Assembly: GCA_947501805.1 (NCBI GenBank) | Contig: CANMXJ010000006.1 | Span: forward strand, 62,001 to 126,000 | Source: an uncultured Sulfitobacter sp. | GTDB taxonomy: Bacteria > Pseudomonadota > Alphaproteobacteria > Rhodobacterales > Rhodobacteraceae | Length of the DNA: 64,000 nt | Direction of reading: 5' to 3' | Shown: positions 26,202 through 35,167 of the stretch, in pieces | Position numbering within the stretch: the first letter of the stretch is position 1 | Layout: every line of letters starts with the position of its first letter | The notes under the pieces: generated by a model | Told to the model about the DNA's origin: nothing | The model's database searches: none | Seen by the model: only the letters and a program-made list of their open reading frames with translations | Program-made: the position numbers and the translations under genes

Positions 26202-26906
26202 TCAACCATCGGTCGTCTTCTTGGCTTGAGCCTCACGCATCAGCAATTCAACAAGCTTGAAGTCAATCTCATTGTCGATATCAACAGATCGTTCATGCGG
26301 CATCTCGTAAAGCTTGGTGCGGCCGGACCAAAGACCGCCTGCCAGAGTATCGCGGTGCCAAACATAGACAGAGCCGTTCATAGAATAGACGGCAGGTGCC
26401 GCTTGACGTGAATCAACGCCACCTTCGAGTGGCGTGACGAGGCGGATGTTGCCGTCGGCCTTGGCCTCTACCATGTTGAAATAGGGGTTCTTGTCTGCCG
26501 GATAGGCCGTGATCACAACATCGGTATCCGCATCCAGCAGTGCAACGGCGGCCGTGATATCGGAGACATTGCGCAACGGTGAAGTCGGATCCAGATCGAC
26601 AACGCGTGTCACTTCAACACCGGAGGCTATGACGTGGTCGATCAAGTGGATGATTACCGGCAGCTTGCCTGCCTCAAACGTTGCCAGTTCGGCGGGGCGC
26701 ATAAAGGGGACAATTGCGCCGCAATCACGGGCAACTTGCGCGATTTCCTCGTCGTCCGTCGAGACGTAGATGGCATCAATCAAATCACATTGCTGCGCTT
26801 GTTCAATGGTATGAGCGATCAGCGGTTTCCCCAGAAGGGAGCGGACATTTTTGCGCGGGACGCCGGTTGAACCGCCACGGGCGCAGATCGTACATATCGT
26901 TGTCAT
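26202..26906 (-). CDS. legF: CMP-nonulosonate cytidylyltransferase (LegF/NeuA-like)
   Basis: 234 residues of the acylneuraminate cytidylyltransferase family, which activates a nonulosonic acid with CTP to the CMP-sugar. Visible motifs are the N-terminal CTICARGGSTGVPRKNVRSL (basic P-loop-like CTP site), YVSTDDEEIAQVA, and VVDLDPTSPLRNVSDI, which holds the metal/CTP contact region. Placement among LegI and LegH genes points to CMP-legionaminate rather than CMP-Neu5Ac, though sequence alone cannot separate them. A gap of 86 bases follows the legH-like gene. Confidence 0.85.
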   Translation of the reverse strand: MTTICTICARGGSTGVPRKNVRSLLGKPLIAHTIEQAQQCDLIDAIYVSTDDEEIAQVARDCGAIVPFMRPAELATFEAGKLPVIIHLIDHVIASGVEVTRVVDLDPTSPLRNVSDITAAVALLDADTDVVITAYPADKNPYFNMVEAKADGNIRLVTPLEGGVDSRQAAPAVYSMNGSVYVWHRDTLAGGLWSGRTKLYEMPHERSVDIDNEIDFKLVELLMREAQAKKTTDG

Positions 26907-26992
26907 TGGTCTTTTCTCTCATCTCGGGTTTGTGGGGTCATAGACCTGCTTTTGGCAAAAGGAAATGTTGGACCCGTTGACCACTGGCGGTT

Positions 26993-27625
26993 TTACAGCA
27001 ACGCACGCCCCGGATTGCCGCCCCAGATTGCTTGGGCCGGAACATCAGACAGAACAACACAGCCAGCGCCGACAATGGCGTTATCTTCAATGTTTAGTCC
27101 TTGGCGTATGACACTTGCAGCACCGATCAACACGTTATCGCCGACTGTCACGTTACCCGTAAGTCGCGCGCCCGTTGCGATGTGGCAATTGCGTCCAAGA
27201 CCGTTGTGATGTTCGATTATGGCACCGGTATTGACTAAAGCGCCGATGCCCAGCACCGCCCTTGTGCCGACAACACTTTGCGCGGCGACGAAACTACCCG
27301 CGCCCAATTTCGCCGACGGGGCGATACTGGCCGTGGTATGGACAACTGTGGCGAGGCTTTCGGGCTCAAGGGCATCCAGCATGGCGGCACGGCGTTTGGC
27401 GCTTGCCGCATCCACAAAACCAAGACCCAGAATACAGGTTAAGCCTTGCGCGAGCAATCCGTCGAGGGCGTCATCCGTGCCCAGCCAGTTTCCCAGCAGG
27501 TCATCTGGCGCACCCTTCGTGGGCGCGATGTGTCCCGCGATTTGCCAGCCGGAAAGATGTGCCGCCTCTGCAACAACGCAAGCGTGACCGCCGGAGCCGA
27601 TGATGACCAGCGGCTTTTCAGTCAT
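26993..27625 (-). CDS. legH: Sugar N/O-acetyltransferase of the NeuD/PglD/LegH family
   Basis: 210 residues. The N-terminal Rossmann-like domain (LVIIGSGGHACVVAEAAH) is followed by left-handed beta-helix hexapeptide repeats (GAGSFVAAQSVVGTRAVLGI, then IGAASVIRQG), the standard build of PglD and NeuD. These use acetyl-CoA; in the legionaminic route LegH acetylates the 4-amino group after LegC. The family histidine is seen in AIIEHHNGLG. The start overlaps the end of the synthase gene by eight bases. An O-acetyltransferase role as in NeuD is the main alternative. Confidence 0.8.
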   Translation of the reverse strand: MTEKPLVIIGSGGHACVVAEAAHLSGWQIAGHIAPTKGAPDDLLGNWLGTDDALDGLLAQGLTCILGLGFVDAASAKRRAAMLDALEPESLATVVHTTASIAPSAKLGAGSFVAAQSVVGTRAVLGIGALVNTGAIIEHHNGLGRNCHIATGARLTGNVTVGDNVLIGAASVIRQGLNIEDNAIVGAGCVVLSDVPAQAIWGGNPGRALL

Positions 27626-28634
27626 GAATATCGTCCGCCACCAAAGGGGTGTCCGCAGCCACGTCGCGGGTCAGGACACAGCCTAGAACCAGCGGCAAAT
27701 GTCGCGGCGCAAGTCCCGTGCCGGGCCGCACAACTTTGATATCTGCAGCTTGCAGGACGGTGCCCTTGGGCAGATCACGCGCAGATGTGATAGAACGACG
27801 CCCCACCAAAGCGGTCACTTTCTCTGCTTCGGTGGGCCCTTTTCGTCCGTCCCCGATAGCGGCTTCGATCCGGCGGATACCTTCGACAAAAGCCGCGAAT
27901 TCCTCCGGCTCCATTGACGCTTTGTGGTCAGGGCCGGGCAGGGATTGATCAAGGGTGATGTGTTTTTCGATAATCCGTGCACCACGCGCGACGGCGGCCC
28001 ATGAAATTGCGGAGCCCAGCGTGTGATCGGACCAGCCAACAGGCAGGCCAAAGGCTTGGGCCATCGTATCCATGGCTGCCAGATTGCAGTCCTCTGGTGC
28101 GGCGGGATAGTTGGACACGCAATGCAGCAGTGAAATGTCTGTGCCGCCGCCCTCGCGGATCGCTTTGATCGCTTCTTCGACCTCGCCGATTGTGCCCATG
28201 CCGCTTGACAGGATGATCGGTTTGCCCTGCCGCGCCATATGCGTGAGCAACCCCAAATGCGTCAGATCACCAGAACTGACCTTGTAGGCATCCACCCCGA
28301 TACGGGCCAGCAAATCAACGGCGTCCTCGCTGAATGGGGTTGACAGAAACGCGATATCTTTGGTCTGACAATAGGTATAGAGCCGTGCAAATTCGTCTTC
28401 GGACAACTCCAACGCCTTGAGCATCGAAAACTGGCTGTCATCGTTTTGCGTATTGGCGCTTTGGTAGGCTGCTTTGGCTGCAGAGGTTGTGACCAGATCT
28501 TCTGCACGGAACGTTTGGAACTTGACCGCGTCTGCCTTGGCATCGGCAGCGGCGTCGATCATCTGGCAAGCCAGATCAAACGATCCGTTATGATTGACGC
28601 CGATTTCAGCGATAATGTAGCAAGTGTCGCGCAT
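27618..28634 (-). CDS. legI: Nonulosonic acid synthase (LegI/NeuB family)
   Basis: 338 residues. The NeuB TIM barrel begins IIAEIGVNHNGSFDLACQMI with DAVKFQTF, followed by STPFSEDAVDLL, KVSSGDLTHLGLL and GWSDHTLG. A C-terminal SAF (antifreeze-like) domain spans roughly residues 278-338. The enzyme condenses a 6-carbon N-acyl sugar with phosphoenolpyruvate to a nine-carbon acid. Which sugar is used depends on the partners; with LegB/LegC/LegG/PtmE nearby it should be 2,4-diacetamido-2,4,6-trideoxymannose, giving legionaminic acid. It follows the legB-like gene after 12 bases. Confidence 0.88.
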   Translation of the reverse strand: MRDTCYIIAEIGVNHNGSFDLACQMIDAAADAKADAVKFQTFRAEDLVTTSAAKAAYQSANTQNDDSQFSMLKALELSEDEFARLYTYCQTKDIAFLSTPFSEDAVDLLARIGVDAYKVSSGDLTHLGLLTHMARQGKPIILSSGMGTIGEVEEAIKAIREGGGTDISLLHCVSNYPAAPEDCNLAAMDTMAQAFGLPVGWSDHTLGSAISWAAVARGARIIEKHITLDQSLPGPDHKASMEPEEFAAFVEGIRRIEAAIGDGRKGPTEAEKVTALVGRRSITSARDLPKGTVLQAADIKVVRPGTGLAPRHLPLVLGCVLTRDVAADTPLVADDIHD

Positions 28635-28646
28635 GATGGGGCTTTC

Positions 28647-29891
28647 CTAGACGCGGGCATCCAACGATTTGGTGCTGGCGCGGTGGCTTTTGGCAAAAGC
28701 GGGTTCTACCGCGGCGATGGCGTCTTTCAACACAGCTTCGGTCAGGGGTGTGTTGAGCTGGGTGGACAAAAACCCGCGCAGCTTCTCGATGAAGACCGGA
28801 AACACAGCCGGATCAGAAGGTGGCAGATAACCAACATGTTCGAGGGATGTGAACACACCACGTGTCACGTCTTCGCCGGCACCAATAAATTCCTCGTAAG
28901 GCTTTTCGCCAGCGGTATCCAAAGGCGTCAGTAGCACGGGCCATTCGCCACGTTTGGCACAGCCCTCTACCCCATTGCGCGCCTCGTCTTCGTCGTGAGT
29001 GAACCATGGCTTCAGGCCTTGCGCATCCAGATACCAGGTTGCCACATCTTGCAGCAGCACAAGGTGTTCGGCGGGATCAAGGGCTGGAACAATCACGCTA
29101 CGATCAGGGCCAAGGAAGGCAGCAAGCGTGCACAGATGACCGGATTCGCCCAATGATACAAAAAAGCGGCGGCAGCCTTCGGGGCAGGCCATGGGTTGAC
29201 CGGCGGCTTGCCGCATTTGCCAGCTTTGCAGCAGTGACCCGTTCGACATCGCCACATTGGCAAACCGTGCTGACGTAATCTGCGTTTTATCAGTCCACGC
29301 CAGATTGGGGGCGAACAAGGCGTGTTCCATCAGCCGTTTGGTCGCGCCCATCATGGAACTGGGGTTTGCGGCCTTGTCGGTGGAGACACAGAACAAGCGT
29401 TTGGGCGCACCGAGTGCATCAAGGTTCTGGGCCAGATCAACCAGCTTGAGCACATTTGTTTCGAGCATCGCCAGAATAGAATATGGGTCTTTCTCGGAAC
29501 GCACATGCTTGAGGGCGGCAAAGTTCAGCACGTAGTCGTAAGGCTGGTCTTGTGAAGCGAGCCACTGCCGAAACGGCGCGCCGCCATAGTCAAAGGGCAA
29601 AGTCAGGATTTCGCCAGCGAGCACAGGCTCGGGCGCCGATCGCAATGCACGAATGACTTCTGCCAATCCGTTTTCGTTGTGGTCGATCACATGGACGACA
29701 GCAGGGGCAAACCGCACCATAGTGCGCAATGTTTGAAACCCAATTGATCCAGCGCCACCGATCACCAGAATGCGCGAGCCTTTGATCATATCGGATAGCG
29801 TATCCGCATGGGCCAGCGAATCTTGCGCGAAAAAGCTCTGGTTGCGGCCTACTATACGTGCGTCAAGCGCGGGGAGGTCAAAAGGTGTCAA
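28647..29891 (-). CDS. legB: Soluble nucleotide-sugar 4,6-dehydratase (LegB-like)
   Basis: 414-residue SDR of the polysaccharide biosynthesis protein CapD type but without membrane helices. The coenzyme motif is VIGGAGSIGFQT near residue 45, followed by VLNFAALKHVRSEKDP and the active-site STDKAANPSSMMGATKRLME, where Met replaces Tyr as in 4,6-dehydratases. In legionaminic acid synthesis LegB dehydrates GDP-GlcNAc to the 4-keto-6-deoxy sugar, the substrate for LegC. Its ATG overlaps the ptmE-like stop by four bases. Confidence 0.82.
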   Translation of the reverse strand: MTPFDLPALDARIVGRNQSFFAQDSLAHADTLSDMIKGSRILVIGGAGSIGFQTLRTMVRFAPAVVHVIDHNENGLAEVIRALRSAPEPVLAGEILTLPFDYGGAPFRQWLASQDQPYDYVLNFAALKHVRSEKDPYSILAMLETNVLKLVDLAQNLDALGAPKRLFCVSTDKAANPSSMMGATKRLMEHALFAPNLAWTDKTQITSARFANVAMSNGSLLQSWQMRQAAGQPMACPEGCRRFFVSLGESGHLCTLAAFLGPDRSVIVPALDPAEHLVLLQDVATWYLDAQGLKPWFTHDEDEARNGVEGCAKRGEWPVLLTPLDTAGEKPYEEFIGAGEDVTRGVFTSLEHVGYLPPSDPAVFPVFIEKLRGFLSTQLNTPLTEAVLKDAIAAVEPAFAKSHRASTKSLDARV

Positions 29892-30958
29892 CGTGGGGAT
29901 CCTTCAAAAATGGCTCTGGCGCGCTTGAGTTCGGCGATGTCACCGATATCAATCCAGCGGCCGGGATGGACGTAAGTGCCACCTTTCATTCCGCGCGTCT
30001 GCAGGTCGGAAAACAAAGTTGGCAAATCATAAAATTCATCTGACGGCACCACGCGCAAAACGGATTTGGACAGCATATAACAGCCCGCATTTATCCTGTA
30101 ATGCGCGGTTGGTTTTTCTTCTGCACCGACAAAAGACTCATCCGGTGCAACGTTCACGACGCCGTAAGGCACTGTGTAGCTGAAATCGCGAACGACCATT
30201 GTCGCGTCCCAGTGATTGCTCTGATGCTGTAACCGCAAGGCGTCAACATCAATGTCATTGAGGATATCGCCGTTCAGGCACAAAAAGGGCTCGGACAATT
30301 CTGCCGCATCAATCAGGCCCAAGGCACCGCCTGTTCCCATACGGGATGTTTCGTGAACGTAGGAAATGGAAACATCCAGCGCAGAGCCGTCACCAAAATG
30401 GTCGACAATCATTTCTGCCAGATAGTTGGTGGAGAGGACAAACCGGCTGACCCCCTGATCGCGCAGGTTTTCGATGATATGGCTCAGGATCGGTTTGCCG
30501 CCCAGAGGCAACAAGGGTTTGGGGCAATCGTCGGTAAGCGGGGCCAGCCGGCTCCCCAGTCCACCTGCCATGATCACCGCTGTGAGGGCTTCGGTGTCCG
30601 AGGTTACCCAGAGCACATACAGCGAAGAAAGCTGTCCATTTTGCACTAGCGGCAAATATTCAACACCACGGCGCATCATCAGTGCGCGCACTTCGGTCTG
30701 CGGTAATTCATCGCTCAATGTGAAGGGTTTAAGGTTTGTTGCTTGGCCAACCGGTGCATCAATCTGTCCGCCACCGGACAGAAAACGCCGGATGTCACCG
30801 TCTGCAACAACGCCGAGGAAGGTTGAATCTGTTGCAGTTACAACCGGGACCAATCGCAAGCCGACCTTGCTCATTATTTTCATCGCTTCGAGGATCGTTT
30901 GGTCGTCACGCACGCAAAGCGATTGCAAATCGGTTCCGGTGTAATTTGCCAGTCTCAT
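29888..30958 (-). CDS. ptmE: CBS-domain sugar-1-phosphate nucleotidyltransferase (PtmE-like)
   Basis: 356 residues. A pair of CBS domains (residues ~1-115) is fused to a nucleotidyltransferase domain with AVIMAGGLGSRLAPLTDDCP near residue 130 and the lysine segment KPLLPLGGKPILSHI. This fusion is the hallmark of PtmE, the glucosamine-1-phosphate guanylyltransferase that commits GlcN to the GDP-based legionaminic pathway in Campylobacter. Dependence on GTP is inferred from the fusion and the operon. CBS domains often sense adenylate levels, so feedback is possible. It lies between legC and legB. Confidence 0.82.
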   Translation of the reverse strand: MRLANYTGTDLQSLCVRDDQTILEAMKIMSKVGLRLVPVVTATDSTFLGVVADGDIRRFLSGGGQIDAPVGQATNLKPFTLSDELPQTEVRALMMRRGVEYLPLVQNGQLSSLYVLWVTSDTEALTAVIMAGGLGSRLAPLTDDCPKPLLPLGGKPILSHIIENLRDQGVSRFVLSTNYLAEMIVDHFGDGSALDVSISYVHETSRMGTGGALGLIDAAELSEPFLCLNGDILNDIDVDALRLQHQSNHWDATMVVRDFSYTVPYGVVNVAPDESFVGAEEKPTAHYRINAGCYMLSKSVLRVVPSDEFYDLPTLFSDLQTRGMKGGTYVHPGRWIDIGDIAELKRARAIFEGSPR

Positions 30959-30972
30959 GACTGCTCCTTAAG

Positions 30973-32121
30973 TCAGTTCCAAAAGTCTTTTGCAGCGGTA
31001 ATGACGGTTTCCAACTCTTCTTGCGTGATATGTGTCGAGCAGGGCAGAGGGAATATGCGCTGCCAGACTTCGTTTGTAATCGGCATCGGTTCGCTCAAAG
31101 CTGTCAAATAGGGCTTTTGTAGATGCAGTGGTTTCCAGAACGGGCGCAGATCAACACCCGCAGCTTTCATATGCGCCTGAAAGGCAGAATCCTGTCCTGC
31201 CTTGTCACCGGTGTACCAGACACCGGAAAACCAGTGCCCGTTTTGGCCATATTGCGGTTCGGGAAAGGGCGACAGGTCGTCGAATTCATCCGCCATTGCA
31301 GCATATCTATCGCGGATTTTCTGTTTGCTTTTCAGAAAACTGTCCAGCCGCTCGAGCTGTGCGACGCCAACGGCTGCCTGTAGATTGGTCATTCGGTAAT
31401 TATAGGCAACGATGTCATGGTCATAATTCGCACCAACCCGTCCGGTGGAGCTGAGGTGTTTGATGCGGGAAATCAGCGCATCGTCAGATGCTGCAACCGC
31501 ACCGCCCCCACCACACGTGACCGTTTTGTTGCCATTAAATGAGTAGCAAACGGCGTCGACGCCGGTCGCGCCTAATGCTGTTTTTTCATTGTAAGTGGTG
31601 CCAATCGCCGCGGCTGCATCGACGATAACACGTAAATTGAATTCTTTGGCCAAGGCTACGACCGCATCAAAGTCGGGGACTGCGCCCATGATCATAACCG
31701 GCATCAGGGCGCGCAGGACTTTGCCGCTGTCTCGGTGCAAGCGGCCATTGGCGTGTGGTTCTGTCTGTGCCTCGATCGCTGCGCGTGCAACACCGAGGTC
31801 CAGCATCCAGTCATCCGCTGCCACATCCATCAGCCAGACATCGGCGCGGGCATGGCGTACAGCATTGGCGCTTGCAATAAAGGTGAGGGCAGGCACCATG
31901 ACCAGATCACCCTCGCCAATGCCCAAGCCTTCAAGTGCAAGATGAATGGCGGTGGTCCCACTGCATAAAACGGCGGCCGTCGGAGTGCCGCTTAACTCGG
32001 CAATCTGGCTTTCGAACTTTCCGACAAACGGGCCCACTGTCGAGACGAAAGTCGAGGTGATGCATTCCTGCAGGTAGGCGGATTCGTTTCCGTTCAGGTT
32101 TGGTACAGCGAGCGGGATCAT
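30973..32121 (-). CDS. legC: PLP-dependent nucleotide-sugar aminotransferase (LegC-like, DegT/DnrJ/EryC1 family)
   Basis: 382 residues, first gene of the minus-strand nonulosonate operon. The PLP-binding lysine is in CYSFNGNKTVTCGGGGAV; also visible are SGTTAIHLAL for phosphate binding, LNGNESAYLQECI near the N-terminus and the C-terminal HITQEELETVI. LegC transfers an amino group from glutamate to the C4 keto group left by LegB. The N-terminus MIPLAVPNLNGNE fits LegC-like proteins. The divergent GNAT gene starts 187 bases away, so the promoters for both directions must lie in 32122-32308. Confidence 0.88.
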   Translation of the reverse strand: MIPLAVPNLNGNESAYLQECITSTFVSTVGPFVGKFESQIAELSGTPTAAVLCSGTTAIHLALEGLGIGEGDLVMVPALTFIASANAVRHARADVWLMDVAADDWMLDLGVARAAIEAQTEPHANGRLHRDSGKVLRALMPVMIMGAVPDFDAVVALAKEFNLRVIVDAAAAIGTTYNEKTALGATGVDAVCYSFNGNKTVTCGGGGAVAASDDALISRIKHLSSTGRVGANYDHDIVAYNYRMTNLQAAVGVAQLERLDSFLKSKQKIRDRYAAMADEFDDLSPFPEPQYGQNGHWFSGVWYTGDKAGQDSAFQAHMKAAGVDLRPFWKPLHLQKPYLTALSEPMPITNEVWQRIFPLPCSTHITQEELETVITAAKDFWN

Positions 32122-32308
32122 GGTGTGTTACTATCTTTCTGTCGCATCCAAGTGACAAAGCCTTGTTTTCGGCCTCGCCATGGAATGCAACGATCTTACA
32201 CCTCGGCGCAACTAAGAAATACATAGCCGACAAGATGGACATCTGTCCAAGTGTGACCAATAAAACGCCTGCAACGGCCCCCGATCTGCGCAACAGGAGA
32301 CTAAATCT

Positions 32309-33262
32309 GTGACCAAAGGCTATGATATTCGTGTCTGGCAGCCTGGTGATGAAACGGCAATTCTCGAGCTGTTCCAAGCCAGTTTCGGGCGCAAATTGGC
32401 ACCTGAATTCTGGGAGTGGAGATTTCGGGATCATCCGGCAGGCGATCCACTGATTATGCTTGCTTGGCAGGGGGACCGGCTGGCGGCGCATTATGGTGCA
32501 AGTCAGGCACCACTTTGGTGTGATGGAGAAGTTGTCCCCGCAGCGCTTTCGATGACGACAATGACCCACCCAAATGACCGCGGAAAAGGGCTCGTTGAAG
32601 CGGTGGGCGAGGCTTTGTACGAAACATTGCGCAGTGCCGATTACGCGGCTGTCTGGGGTTTTCCGAATGCGATGATCAATGCAACGCGTCGGCGCAAACT
32701 TGCTTGGGTGCCAGTGGATGATGTCCCTACTTTATCGATGAATGTAGCAGCGGCGCGGACCGTACCACATGATTGCGCGATTCAGGTCCAAACGGTTGGC
32801 GCAATTGATGCGCGTTTTGGCACTTTGCAAAAGGCGTTGGCGCAACCGGATACGCGGGCGGGATTGCGCGATACACGTTTGCTGAAATGGCGCATTGATG
32901 ACAATCCGGTCAATACATACACACGCTACATTATTCAGGCAGGCGAGGGTATCGCAGCCTATGCGATTACCAAATCCTTTGGCGATCAGGCTATTGATGT
33001 AATTGACTTGCAGGCCGCAGATGATTCGCATGTCACTGCGCTGCTTGCTGCGATCCTCGAACAAGCCCGTGCAAAATCGGTCAGTCAATTGAATTGCTGG
33101 TGTCTGCGCATGGACCCTGCACGTACTGCGATAGAACGCTTTGGTTTTGCCGCAACGGCACCGGTTACCTATTTCGCTGGCCGAAACTTCGATCGGAGGA
33201 TAAGAGACTTCACAGATTCCCGACGTTGGCGTCTTTCTATGATGGATTCCGACTTATACTAA
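32309..33262 (+). CDS. GNAT-family acyltransferase
   Basis: 317 residues with an N-terminal GNAT domain: IRVWQPGDETAILELFQASF, then ALSMTTMTHPNDRGKGLVEA, where RGKG is the acyl-CoA pyrophosphate loop. The second half resembles a degenerate second acyltransferase domain. The start is a GTG at 32309 with CAGGAGA eight bases upstream. It is the first of four plus-strand genes that include legG. A role in acylating the amino sugar is plausible given the gene neighbours but is inference. Confidence 0.72.
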   Translation: MTKGYDIRVWQPGDETAILELFQASFGRKLAPEFWEWRFRDHPAGDPLIMLAWQGDRLAAHYGASQAPLWCDGEVVPAALSMTTMTHPNDRGKGLVEAVGEALYETLRSADYAAVWGFPNAMINATRRRKLAWVPVDDVPTLSMNVAAARTVPHDCAIQVQTVGAIDARFGTLQKALAQPDTRAGLRDTRLLKWRIDDNPVNTYTRYIIQAGEGIAAYAITKSFGDQAIDVIDLQAADDSHVTALLAAILEQARAKSVSQLNCWCLRMDPARTAIERFGFAATAPVTYFAGRNFDRRIRDFTDSRRWRLSMMDSDLY

Positions 33263-33271
33263 AAGGTTACC

Positions 33272-34438
33272 ATGACACGTCACGTTCATTTTTTGACTGG
33301 CATCCGGTCTGAGTACGATATTTTGGCTCCTGTGGTTGGTGCTGTGAACGAAACGGATGGCTTGAGTGCCAGTGTGATTGTGACGGGCGGACACCTTAGC
33401 AGCCGCATGGGCAATTCGATCAGCCAGATCGAAGCGGATGGATTTCGCATCGCTGCGCGCATTGATTCACTTCTGGCGTCTGACGGGTTGGGCGGACGGG
33501 TCAAAGGGGCCGCGCTCCAGATGTCGGGCATGACAGACCTGTTTGCACAGGAGCGCCCCGATTTTCTGGTTGTGATGGGCGATCGCGAAGAATCCATGAC
33601 CGGTGCGTTGTCCGGATTGTACCACCACATCCCGGTGGTCCACATTGGTGGTGGTGATCACGCCGAGGATGGAAATGTCGACAACCCCATCCGCCACGCC
33701 GTGTCAAAGCTGGCAAACTTGCACATGGCAACAACCCCGCTTAGCGGCCAACGGTTGCGCGCACTTGGGGAAGAAGACTGGCGTATCAACGTGGTTGGCG
33801 CATCCGGCCTGGACCGCTTGGTCAGTACCCCCAAGATGGAGCGATCCGAAGTGGATGTTGCGCTTGAACTGGATTGGAACGGCGCGCCCTACATTGTGTT
33901 CCTTTATCATCCGACGATCACAGATTTTGAAGCAGCGCGGGCCCATATGGCGACGATTTCCAGCGTGCTGGAGACCAGCGGACTGAATGTGGTCGCTTTG
34001 ATGCCCAACACTGATCCGGGCAATGATGCTGTTGTGGCAGAGTTGACGGCTCTGGCTGCGCGCACCGACAGGGTGCGACTGTTTACCTTTCTGGAACGGA
34101 AGGTCTTTGTGAATATGCTGCGCCACGCTCAAGCGATGGTCGGCAATTCATCATCCGGCATTCTTGAGGCACCTACGCTTGGTTTGCCCACAATCAATAT
34201 TGGCAAACGGCAACGCGGTCGCGAGCATGCAGCGAATGTTATTTTCACTGATTATGATCCCGATGAGATTAGTGCGGCCTTGAAAAAAGCAACCAGTGAT
34301 GCGGCGTTCCGCGCTGAGGTTGCAAAATGTGTGACGCCCTATGGGGACGGCACAACAAGTAAACGCATTGCGCAGATACTGGCGCAAACCGAATTGAATG
34401 CAGAACTGATGCATAAACGTTTTGTTATGGAGACCTGA
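33272..34438 (+). CDS. legG: Hydrolysing NDP-sugar 2-epimerase (LegG/NeuC-like)
   Basis: 388 residues of the UDP-GlcNAc 2-epimerase family. It shows FLTGIRSEYDILAP, VVMGDREESMTGAL, VVHIGGGDHAEDG and IRHAVSKLANLH, the active-site pattern of hydrolysing epimerases (NeuC, LegG). It releases the nucleotide and inverts C2, giving 2,4-diacetamido-2,4,6-trideoxymannose for LegI. It is nine bases after the GNAT gene and three before the PIG-L gene. Although divergent from the other leg genes, it supplies the step missing from that operon. Confidence 0.88.
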   Translation: MTRHVHFLTGIRSEYDILAPVVGAVNETDGLSASVIVTGGHLSSRMGNSISQIEADGFRIAARIDSLLASDGLGGRVKGAALQMSGMTDLFAQERPDFLVVMGDREESMTGALSGLYHHIPVVHIGGGDHAEDGNVDNPIRHAVSKLANLHMATTPLSGQRLRALGEEDWRINVVGASGLDRLVSTPKMERSEVDVALELDWNGAPYIVFLYHPTITDFEAARAHMATISSVLETSGLNVVALMPNTDPGNDAVVAELTALAARTDRVRLFTFLERKVFVNMLRHAQAMVGNSSSGILEAPTLGLPTINIGKRQRGREHAANVIFTDYDPDEISAALKKATSDAAFRAEVAKCVTPYGDGTTSKRIAQILAQTELNAELMHKRFVMET

Positions 34439-34441
34439 TAC

Positions 34442-35125
34442 GTGTTCACGGACAATCAAAGCGGCCCAATTCTGGTGCTGGCCCCGCATCCTGACGATGA
34501 AACTCTGGGGGCAGGAGGGACGTTGCTTCGTGCTGCCCGTGCGGGGCGTCCCGTGCATTGGCTGATTGTCACAAAAATGCGTGCAGAGGACGGCTGGCCG
34601 GCGGACAAGATGGCGCGGCGAGAGGCCGAGATAAAGGCGGTCGCGGATGCCTACGGATTTGCGGGCGTGCACATTCTACCATTTCCGGCTGCACGTCTGG
34701 ATACATTTCCAATGGGTGATCTGGTTGCGGCAATTGGTGCCGTGGTGAAAGAAGTCGAGCCCGAAATCATCATGCTGCCGCACCGAGGTGATGCACACAG
34801 TGATCACGCGGCAGTTCATGATGCCGGGGCTGCTTGTTCCAAATGGTTCCGTTATCCTTCTGTCCGCTGGACTCTGGTCTATGAAACACTGTCTGAAACG
34901 GATGCTGCTGTGCAGGATAGTGAGCAATTCCACCCAGACGTGTTTGTTGATATTACTGAAGAACTGGATGAAAAACTGCGGATTACCAGCCTGTTTGGCG
35001 ATGAAATCCAGCCGTTCCCATTTCCGCGCAGTTTGCAGGCATTGCGGGCACTGGCCGAGACCAGAGGCGTTGCAAGCGGGACTGCAGCGGCGGAGTGTTT
35101 CATGCTTTTGAGAGCCAGAATTTAG
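34442..35125 (+). CDS. PIG-L (LmbE-like) N-deacetylase
   Basis: 227 residues with the metal-binding LVLAPHPDDETLGAGG at the N-terminus and the second metal site in HRGDAHSDHAAVH, the full LmbE/PIG-L pattern for zinc-dependent N-deacetylation of GlcNAc-type sugars. The start is GTG at 34442, three bases after legG. In this context it could remove an acetyl group from the nonulosonate or its precursor so that another acyl group can be added, perhaps by the GNAT protein. That order is inference. Confidence 0.85.
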   Translation: MFTDNQSGPILVLAPHPDDETLGAGGTLLRAARAGRPVHWLIVTKMRAEDGWPADKMARREAEIKAVADAYGFAGVHILPFPAARLDTFPMGDLVAAIGAVVKEVEPEIIMLPHRGDAHSDHAAVHDAGAACSKWFRYPSVRWTLVYETLSETDAAVQDSEQFHPDVFVDITEELDEKLRITSLFGDEIQPFPFPRSLQALRALAETRGVASGTAAAECFMLLRARI

Positions 35126-35167
35126 GCACTGCTGCTGATACGGCGAAAGTTTTATAGGTTATTTTTT

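Noticed and set aside
31931-32569. 212-codon minus-strand frame across the legC/GNAT divergent promoter
   Set aside because: It covers the starts of two well supported divergent genes in other frames and has no recognisable content.
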